Of a DNA stretch of 64,000 nt, positions 12,460-23,100 are shown piece after piece (the first letter of the stretch is position 1; each line of letters opens with the position of its first letter). Source of the stretch: Ampullaceana balthica (taxonomy: Eukaryota; Mollusca; Gastropoda; Lymnaeidae); NCBI GenBank assembly GCA_944989445.1, contig CALYLW010001073.1:124001-188000 (forward strand), in the 5' to 3' direction. Made by a program: the position numbers and the translations under genes. The notes beneath the pieces were generated by a model. The model searched no databases and was not told the DNA's origin. It saw nothing but the letters and a program-made list of their open reading frames with translations.

Positions 12460-14118
12460 GTAGGTCTGGCGAGAATATCTGAGGCACCTGTACAAGCGAG
12501 GTAGGTCTGGCGAGAATATCTGAGGCACCTGTACAATTTAGGTAGGTCTGGCGAGAATATCTGAGGCACCTGTACAAGCGAGGTAGGTCTGGCGAGAATA
12601 TCTGAGGCACCTGTACAAGCGAGGTAGGTCTGGCGAGAATATCTGAGGCACCTGTACAAGCGAGGTAGGTCTGGCGAGAATATCTGAGGCACCTGTACAA
12701 GCGAGGTAGGTCTGGCGAGAATATCTGAGGCACCTGTACAAGCGAGGTAGGTCTGGCGAGAATATCTGAGGCACCTGTACAAGCGAGGTAAGTCTGGCGA
12801 GAATATCTGAGGCACCTGTACAAGCGAGGTAAGTCTGGCGAGAATATCTGAGGCACCTGTACAAGCGAGGTAAGTCTGGCGAGAATATCTGAGGCACCTG
12901 TACAAGCGAGGTAAGTCTGGCGAGAATATCTGAGGCACCTGTACAAGCGAGGTAAGTCTGGCGAGAATATCTGAGGCACCTGTACAAGCGAGGTAAGTCT
13001 GGCGAGAATATCTGAGGCACCTGTACAAGCGAGGTAAGTCTGGCGAGAATATCTGAGGCACCTGTACAAGCGAGGTAAGTCTGGCGAGAATATCTGAGGC
13101 ACCTGTACAAGCGAGGTAAGTCTGGCGAGAATATCTGAGGCACCTGTACAAGCGAGGTAAGTCTGGCGAGAATATCTGAGGCACCTGTACAAGCGAGGTA
13201 AGTCTGGCGAGAATATCTGAGGCACCTGTACAATTGAGGTAAGTCTGGCGAGAATATCTGAGGCACCTGTACAATTGAGGTAAGTCTGGCGAGAATATCT
13301 GAGGCACCTGTACAAGCGAGGTAGGTCTGGCGAGAATATCTGAGGCACCTGTACAAGCGAGGTAGGTCTGGCGAGAATATCTGAGGCACCTGTACAATTG
13401 AGGTAGGTCTGGCGAGAATATCTGAGGCACATGTACAAGCGAGGTAGGTCTGGCGAGAATAGCTGAGGCACCTGTACAATTGAGGTAAGTCTGGTGAGAA
13501 TATCTGAGGCAACTGTACAATTTAGGTAGGTCTGGCGAGAATATCTGAGGCACATGTACACGCGAGGTAAGTCTGGCGAGAATATCTGAGGCACATGTAC
13601 AAGCGAGGTAGGTCTGGCGAGAATATCTGAGGCACCTGTACAAGCGAGGTAGGTCTGGCGAGAATATCTGAGGCGCCTGTACAATTGAGGTAAGTCTGGT
13701 GAGAATATCTGAGGCACCTGTACAATTGAGGTAAATCTGGTGAGAATATCTGAGGCACCTGTACAATTGAGGTAGGTCTGGCGAGAATATCTGAGACACC
13801 TGTACAATTGAGGTAAGTCTGGCGAGAATATCTGATGCACCTGTACAATTGAGGTAAGTCTGGCGAGAATATCTGATGCACTTGTACAATTGAGGTAGGT
13901 CTGGCGAGAATATCTGAGGCACCTGTACAAGCGAGGTAAGTCTGGTGAGAATGTTTAGCTGACAGCAGATGTCATGTTTCCCTGCGAGTTTATCCCCCAC
14001 CCCCACCTCAAACAAGTTAAAATGATTTTAAAAAAAATATTTTGGAAAGTATTTTTTAAATATATTTTAACAATTCGTAGTAAGTCTGTCTGGGTCTGGT
14101 ACTTAAACAAAAAAAGAG

Positions 14119-14150
<32 letters not shown>

Positions 14151-17100
14151 TGAGAGGGAGTGAGAGAGAGAGTGAGAGAGAGAGGGAGAGGGAGAGAGAG
14201 TAAGAGAGTGTGAGAGAGAGTGAGAGAGAGAGAGAAAGAGAGAGAGAGTGAGAGAGCGTGAGAGAGAGAGAGTGAGAGAGAAAGAGAGAGTGCGGGAGAG
14301 AGTGAGAGAGCGAAAGAGAGAGAGATAGATGGGGTTAGATTATAAAATTAGCTTCTCTGGTAAAATTATTTACATTAATAATTTAGAAACTAGTAAAACA
14401 GTTGGTCGCCTCACAAGCTCAGGTGCGTGGAATCTGGCCCACGTTAAGCCACAGTAAACATATTTATAAATGACTATTGCTAAAAAGTTCAACGCTGACT
14501 TGGAGAGGGATGGGCGCCGCCAAGTCTACCATGCCCCGATAAAGTTCTAATGGAAACATTAAAACCCCCTACGGCAGTCTCCCCCATAAATATCACTTAT
14601 TTTTCTTTCAGCTGTCTTCACACGCATTAACGACTGGTAATAATCTTCTATTTCAGAGCTGCAACATTTCTGATAATTTACCGCATTCTTGTTAACGTAC
14701 CCGCCGTCTTTCTTGGCTTGTTCTGTGGGGCATGGAGTGACCAGACTGGTAGAAAGCTGCCTATGATGATACCAAGTTTAGGTAGTATTCTAGCCGTACT
14801 GTTATACATGCTTGGCCTCGTTCTGGTGGAACATACTCTTATGATCATCATGCTGGGAGCCCTTATTCAGGTGTGTGTGTGTATTCCAGTGGATTGTTGC
14901 AAAAACTCATACAGTTAAACTTTGTTTTAATTAAGATCTTATATAGTAAATATTTTAAAAAACATTTAATATTCATGCTTTAGTTTTCAAAATGGTATTC
15001 AGACAAGACCCTTAATTTAAAATAAGTAAATTATTAGTTGTAATTTTGGCTCATGCGTGTCCCAACAGTGAACAGATCTATATTTTAAAAAAATACTATG
15101 GCTTTCTTTAATATAAGCAAAATTAAATATTTTGATTTAAAAAAAAATCATAATTTTATCTTCCATAAGGGGCAGTCCATTTACGCCGTCACGCGATTTT
15201 GGCCGATTTTCCACCCCCCCCTCGTCATGAAAACTTAGACCCCCTCAGATATGACGTCACAAAGCTTTGACACCCCCCCCCTCATAAAAGCTATATTTTC
15301 TATTTGAAAAAAGAGCACGTTTGAAAACACATTCTTTTTTAAATCCCTTATGTTAATTAGCTTCACCGTCTTGTCTCTCTGTCGTGGACGCGCCCGCCCG
15401 CCCGTTCGTGGAAAAACAAACGTAAAAAATAATCCCTTTCCCGTGATTAGCACATAGACTTTTGTCACCTAACAATGTATTTTATCAAAATTTCAGATCA
15501 ATCGAATGTTCCGTAATTAAATTAATGAATTTGTTTAGATTATCTCTGTGTATCTATATTTAGCATGTAAATGTTTGCGCTAGAGCAGCTAGATAGACTG
15601 TCGCGCGGTGCGTATTATATTGAACATACTTTTTAAAATATTTTCCTGTCGCGCGGTGCGGTGATTATTATATTGAACATACTTTTATAATATTTTCCCG
15701 ATCTGTAAATGTTTATGCTAGTCTGTCGCACGGTGCGTATTATATTGAACATAATCAATACTTTTAGTTATGTCTCATATGTAAGGGATTTATAGTCAAA
15801 AACTTTGGTTTTACAGGTTGTTTGATTTGTCATTTAAGTATGTATTTAGTGTAAGTTTGCAATATCGTAACACACTTGAAGCCATGTAAGAAATCAAATA
15901 CTTTTATTTAAAGTTGCGAGTGTGGACCCCCCCCCCGTTTTCCCCCCTAGGTGCGTGACGTCATTTATGGACGGCCCATAACCACTTGAACAGGAAAAAA
16001 TAATAATCATGAAATTTAAAGCTTGAGAATAAGTGAAAAGAAAGTTCTCCAACTAATATGTTGGTACCTGTTGCTTCCGATAGTTTACACAAAGATTTTG
16101 TTGCCTTATCAAGGGAATAAGTCTGTGTTTTAATATATATTATTATATTAAACAATATAATTTGCAATTGTCACGCAAGTAGTGTCTGTCGTCCTGACGC
16201 TACTAATTTTAGAAAGCAGGGAAAACCAAATTACTGCACCAAAGCATCAAAAGGTGTGCAAATTAAATATGCGCTGTAAAAAAATATTATATGACGTCAT
16301 TGTTTTCGCTCATATTTTAATTTTGGAAAAGGGATCAATGTAAAAAGAGGATTTGATGATGGTTAATTATAAACTAAAAAAAACAAAAAGGGGGCCGTAG
16401 CGCCGCACCCCTATTATAAAATACTTTGTGTACACTTAAGAAAGTTTAATATTTCGTATTTATCAAACAAGGACAAGTTAGTTGGGCTTTTGAAAAAGGT
16501 CGGCGCCGTAGGCGCCCTAAAAAAAGTGCAATTTTTAATAAAATAAATAGATTTCACCTGAAAACTCACGTCATTTTTGACGGGTGATACGCTAGTTAAA
16601 CAATATAATTTGCAATTGTCACGCAATTACTGTCTGTCAGTCAGTCCTGACGCTACTAATTTTAGAAAGCAGGGAAAACCAAATTACTGCACCAATGCAT
16701 CAAAAGGTGTGTAAATTAAATATGCGCTGTACAAAAAATAGTATATGACGTCATTGTTTTCGCTGATATTTTAATTTTAGAAAAGGGATCAATGTAAAAA
16801 GAGGATTTGATGATGGTTAATTATAAAATAAAAAAAACCAAAAGGGGCGCCCATTATAAAATACTTTGTGTACACTTAAGAAAGTTTAATATTTCGTATT
16901 TATCAAACAAGGACAAGTTAGTTGGGCTTTTGAAAAAGGTCAGCGCCGTAGGCGCCCTAAAAAAAGTGCATTTTTAATAAAATAAATAGATTTCAGCTGA
17001 AAACTTCCGTCATTTTTGACGGGTGTACGCTAGTAATAATAATAATCGGCATCCTTCCATCTCGCGAGACGATGGTGCATCACCGTAGGGTTGTGTTGCA

Positions 17101-20100
17101 TTTCCTCGAGTGGCTGTGCAGTCCTATCATTTCTTGGTGCAGGGCTTTATGGCCCACTTGTTGAGTGGAACTCTAATATCCACGCACCCAGTGGAGAAGG
17201 AAGGCCGTGACGGGATAGCACCTATTTGTCTGGGGGCTGCCAAGATTGAGGCAGGCGGTGGCTGTCCAGTGAGATTTTGGTATTCTCTCCCACCGTCGGT
17301 AACTGCTGCTTCCCGTGTTTTGTCGACATCCAGAGGTGATGCAAGCCTGGGCGGGTATTATGGAGAATTAGCTGCTGCCCATACAGCATATCACCCCTCT
17401 CCACGTCAATGGTGTACCAAGTGAACGACTTGCGTCGATTGGTGTCGCAGGAGCTGCTGGAATGTACTTTTATGTATAGACCGCCTGTAGGTGCTCCATT
17501 TCCTGTTTTTCTGTCAGGGTTTACTCCCTTAGCCTTTCCCGAGTAGTGGGTGTGGCCGCAGGGCAGCTGAGGTTTGAAATCGAGTTTCCTTCTCCTAGAT
17601 GAACTACCAGCCAAGGTTAACGAGCATCATCTACCCTTAGGGAGCTGAGTAAACTCGAGGCCAGCACCAGGAATCGACCCCGTGACCGATTTTTTAAAGA
17701 GTCTCGGTACCACAGCGCATTATCACTTAGACCACCATATAATTATATATATATATATACATATACAGACACATACACATATATATTAGGGCTGGTACTT
17801 ATTTTTTGTTCGATTAATCGGAAAACGATGTAATCGATTAATTTCGATTAATTATATTTTTATTACGCATATATAGATCCCGTTAAGTCGTGATTAATTT
17901 TTTGTGTGTGCGTGAAATCGGTTAAGTCACGGTTATTTCATGGCTCCCAAATTTTCTGACGTAACACAGCAAATTCTTTCTGCTATGCAAGAAATAAGGA
18001 AGAAAAACCTTTTTGTTTACGTATGTTCGTCTAAATAAATAATAATAATACGAAGGAAAAGTATGGAAGTAACAAAGAACATAAATTATTACTAAATTGG
18101 AAGAAAGAAAAAAAGAAATATTTTCTTAAATTTTAAACGAATTTTAATCGATCAAATTAATTTTAATCGATTAAATTTTTAACGATTAATCGATTAATTA
18201 ATCGTTAAATTATATATGAAAGTAAAATAAACCATCAACTTTCCATAGGGAATTCTTGGTAAAAGCTCCGTCATCACAATGGCGGTCAACAGTTACGTCA
18301 GTGACACGACATTTAAGGAGGACCGGACCAGGAAGTTGGGCAAACTCCTGGCCATGAACTTCTTTGGTCTATTCGTAGGTGGGTCTCTGTCAGTCTAGTA
18401 GGTGGGTCTCTGTCAGTCTAGTAGGTGGGTGGGTCGCTGTCAGTCTAGTAGTGGGTCTCTGACAGTCTAGCAGGTGGGTCTTTGTCAGTCTAGTGGGTGG
18501 GTCTCTGTCAGTCTGGTAGTTAGGTCTCTGTCAGTCTAGTAGGTGGGTCTCTGTCGGTCTAGTAGGTGGGACGCTGTCAGTCTAGTAGGTGGGTCTCTAC
18601 CAGTCCCAACTTTCACCAACCAGTCATTTCGTTTTATCATCTAGTCTCATTTAATAGCTCTTCAATTTCTATGTGGTTAGTTGGTCTACTGATGTGGTAT
18701 AAATATCTTATCTTATCCTATCTATACAGACGCTCCTTCTATGCAGATGATAATTGCGTCCACAAACCATGAAAGATGATTTATTTTCTTAAGCTATGTT
18801 TTAAGCGCTTTATTCAGAGAATATGTATCATATCCTATACTTTAATTACCTGCATTTTACTAATATGTAATAATATCATGTAGTTTAACTACTGTTGTTC
18901 GATGATGAATATATAATTATATTTTAAGTTAAATTCTTGTATGAGTAGAGAAGCATACAATATAATATAATAAAAAATAAAATCCAATAGTTTAAGTTGA
19001 TTGAGTGCACAGTTAAACCCAGTTTTTACAGTGCTCCTATGAGTAAATATACATTCCCCAAAAGGTTCTTTACTTGCCGGCGCCCTACAGGACATCGCCA
19101 ACCTCCAGACCACATTTGTTGTGGTCAGTGCATTCCACGCGGCGTCCGTGCTCACAGTCGTCATGTGCATGGACGAAAGCGTCCACGACAAGATGCCCAG
19201 TGAGGAGGGGTTTGATACCAACTACCACGTGACACCTGGTTTATTCAGGTAACCAACGACGATCACAGTATTTCATCAAAGTATTTTAACAGAATGTGAT
19301 TGGTTCAAATTTACAAAACATCGCTGTAGAGCTTTCTTGTAAGATTTACGTTAAAATTAACTTGCCCTGGCTTTCATCAATTGACCTGAAACTTTCACCT
19401 TAAATCAACCATTTATTTAATGATATAGGCGATATGTTAGTAAACATTATGTCAATGTTAAGGAAATAAAATCCAATACTACTCGAGCGTCTTTTGTGGT
19501 CAAAGAGCCCAAGAGTTAAATCTTGATAAACGGCTTTAAAATTAGATGGATATTTTATTTACAGTTTTGATAATGCTACTAGTAATAATTATGCACATTT
19601 TTGTGGAGAAAATGTATGAACTCGTCAATTACAAAACTCTCTTGATAAAACGTTAATTTAGAATATCAAATTATTGCTACAGTCTGTGGCTTTCATACTA
19701 CGTGACAATAGATTTCAGGGTTAAATCTATTTTTAGATATCTAGAGCATGATAAATGTAAGAAGTCGCAAATTTCCAGATCGATAGCGAAGTTATAGTTT
19801 TACAGAAATATTTTTGCTTAAGTTTATTTATTTTTTGGACAAGCTTATCGTTACATACAGAATTGAAATTTCCCATTATAAAATCATCTTTGCCACCGTT
19901 CAAATCAATTGTTGCTATAACATAACCGTGTCTACAACAGCTCGAGGGGTCTCAAAGACTCGGTGTGGGCCCTGGTCAAACCTCGAGAAGAAGGGAAGAG
20001 AACTCTGGTGGTGGTGGCCTTCATGGCCATGTTCCTCAACCAGACGTGCAAGGTTGGCGAGCAAGACGTCACTGTCCTCTTTGTCCAGGTAATACAATGA

Positions 20101-23100
20101 CGCTCACTACTTCTCATCTCCCGAAATATCTCTGTGACGTTGCCCTTTGTTACCATTGGTGAGTTAAGATCTCTGTAGCAAGCCAGTGCCTTTGACGCCA
20201 ATGGCCAGTAAGGGAATGCAGTTTGACTTAATGCCATTTTTAAAATCATGAATAATGTTTTAGATAGAAACACCATTCACTAAAGTGAGATGCCCATACA
20301 TTTAGAATGTCCCAACCAAAGTTTTCATCTACGGTTACCGTTAAAATGTCCTCATAAAAATGTCCAGTTAAAAAGTTAACCGAATATAACCGAATATATA
20401 ATTTTGACCAGAAACCACCATTGTCCTGGGACGCCTCGGGTTACGGCTATTTGTTGTCAGTGGACTACGCCGGCATGGGGATGTGTCTGCTGCTCTTACT
20501 TCCGGTCCTGTCCACATTCCTCCACATCAGCGACATCGCCATCATCCTGCTGGGCCTGAGCTGCAAGCTGGTCAGGACGGTCTGGGCGGGCTTCTGTACC
20601 CACACCTGGATGGTCTACGTCTCAGTTATCATTGGGTCAGCGGGTGGCATCGTTACGTCAGGGTTTGAGGTGAGTCTTTGTTGTCCAACCTTGACACCCA
20701 TTGAATAATAGAATCATGGGAAGAATTCATTCAGTAGATATTTTACAACTAATTCACGAATGCTATACTACAGTCGCTCTTTTCTTGTATGCTGGATTAC
20801 TTCCATATCGGTCCTGTATGTTCATCATGATAATCTTAGATCAATGTCATGTTTTAATACTTGGTATACTTCAATAGCCAAAAGATTGGCATGCAAGTGT
20901 TCATACCCCAAGCCCCCTCTCTCAGCAGTGGCTATGTCGGGACAGGTAGTTAGGGCAGAACAATTTTTGTTAAGTTTGTATAAACATGGATTCTTGTTTC
21001 GGTGGAATCTTAGAACTAAATTGTCACCTACTTCGCGTTGCTCCATTCCCCTTGAAATATGACACACTTAAATACCTATGAGTAAAATAAATGTTGGCAA
21101 TAAAATTACACTAAATTGATTGGATTAAACACAAATCTTGCAGATCAATTCTCAGCAAAGCTGTCAGTGACGACGAGACGGGTAAAATATTCGCCCTGGC
21201 ATCCAGTGCCGAGACCGCTGCCAAGTTGATCGGTTCCCTCGTGTTTGTCAACATCTACGCCGCTACGTTGGACATTTGGGCGGGGCTGGCCTACATCTCA
21301 GCGGCACTCGTCACCCTGGTACTCATTGTTCTGATGGTGAGTTGATTAGATCCAAGCATGTTATGTTGGTCGGAACCAAGTATAGAAGCAATCATTGCTG
21401 CTCTAATGATAAGTTGATTAGATCCAAGCATGTTATGTTGGTTGGAACCAAGTATAGAAGCAATCATTGCTCTAATGATAAGTTGATTAGATCCAAGCAT
21501 GTTATGTTGGTTGGAACCAAGTATAGAAGCAATCATTGCTCTAATGATAAGTTGATTAGATCCAAGCATGTTATGTTGGTTGGAACCAAGTATAGAAGCA
21601 ATCATTGCTCTAACGATAAGTTGATTAGATCCAAGCATGTTATGTTGGTGGGACCAAGTATAGAAGCAATCATTGCTATAATGATAAGTTGATTAGGTTT
21701 TGTGTTACCCTAGAAAGACAGAAACTACCAGACGATGGTGTGGTTTGTATTGGGGGAGAGGGAGCTTGGGAGAGCCGGTTAAATAAAACGTATATTAAAT
21801 TTGTGCAAGACATGTGCAAAAGCTGTGGTAAAGACTGTCACTCAATGATAGGACTGCACAGCCACACAAGAAAGTGCAACCAGAACCAACGGTGATGCAG
21901 CATCGTCTGCGAGACGGAAGGATGCCGACTATATTAAATTTAGAAAACCATGATCTCAGTCAGTGCTTTTATTGTTATCTGATTCAAAGAATATTTTTTT
22001 GGTATTGTGTGTGTTTTTTTAAAGTCGCGAGTAACGATTTATGTCATTGATCAATGTAAGAAGACAATCCAAACTTGCGTATATCAACATTGCTTTTTGG
22101 TATCCAAAGCTGAAATCAAATATTTGTTCAATTCTCGCCATCCATCAATATCGTGATAAACGCGGGCGGTGATCGTGAGGGCTGCTCATGAAACTCAGCT
22201 TCAGATGGTCGTCTGGATAATTATTGGATTAATCTCTTCCCAGCAGCGTAGCGTGGGTATGCCCTCCCTCGCTACGCCATGTCTCTTACCGCGGTAATAA
22301 TGCGTCTAGAAAAATGTGGGGTTTATTTATTAAATAGTGATTTTTGTGTGTAATATCATGTTTAACCAGAGGCACAGGGTCTAAAAAAATTCATTTTTAA
22401 ATCCCTTATATTAACTTCGCGGCCGTCTCATCATCTCATCATCTCATGGGCTGGGCGGGCGGAAAAAGAAAAGTCGAAAATGACCCACTTCCCGTGATTC
22501 GATCGAGCTGAAATTTGGCACACGGACCCGTCTGACCTAACAATGCATCGTATCAAAATTTCAGATCGATCGAACGTACCGTAATTAAATTAATGCATTT
22601 TTAGTTTATCCTAATATGAGGTATGTAATTTAAATTCACGGTTTGTTATTGTTTTTTTGCCACGTGAAAGTTTGAGCTGACGCATTGAGGCGACCCAACG
22701 AAGCGACGGGGTGCTTTTGTTTACATTTTACGTGTCACGCTGAGCTCAGTCAAGCGAATCGGTGACCAGACTTTTCCCCTCTCCCCCCTCCCACCCACCC
22801 CTCCCCCCCTAGGGTTATGAAGCAAACTTGAGTTAAGACAGATTCAGTCTGTAAATGTTTGAAAATAATCAATACTGTTAGTTATGTCTCATATATAAGG
22901 GATTTATAGTCAAAAACTTTGTTTTTACGGGTTTGTTTTATTAAATCCCTTATATTAACTTCACCGGCGTCTCTCTCTCTCGCTCTCTGTCTCTGGGCGG
23001 GCGGAAAAACAGAAGTAAAAAATGACCCACTTCCCATGATCCGATCGAACTGAAATTTGGCACACGGACCCGTCTAACCTAACAATGCATCGTATCAAAA

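Noticed and set aside
12356..14015. Minus-strand ORFs of 524 and 542 codons
   Set aside because: They are readings of the 41-bp array in three frames; the sequence is explained by the exon 1 donor repeat and opposes the transporter gene.
17110..17614. ORFs of 104 and 130 codons in the SINE
   Set aside because: The region is the body of a tRNA-derived SINE with LINE tail; open frames in it are probably accidental although similar ones are often mis-annotated as proteins.
21276..21692. 138-codon plus ORF and 115-codon minus ORF
   Set aside because: They follow exon 7 into the 69-bp array; only exon 7 to 21336 is coding.
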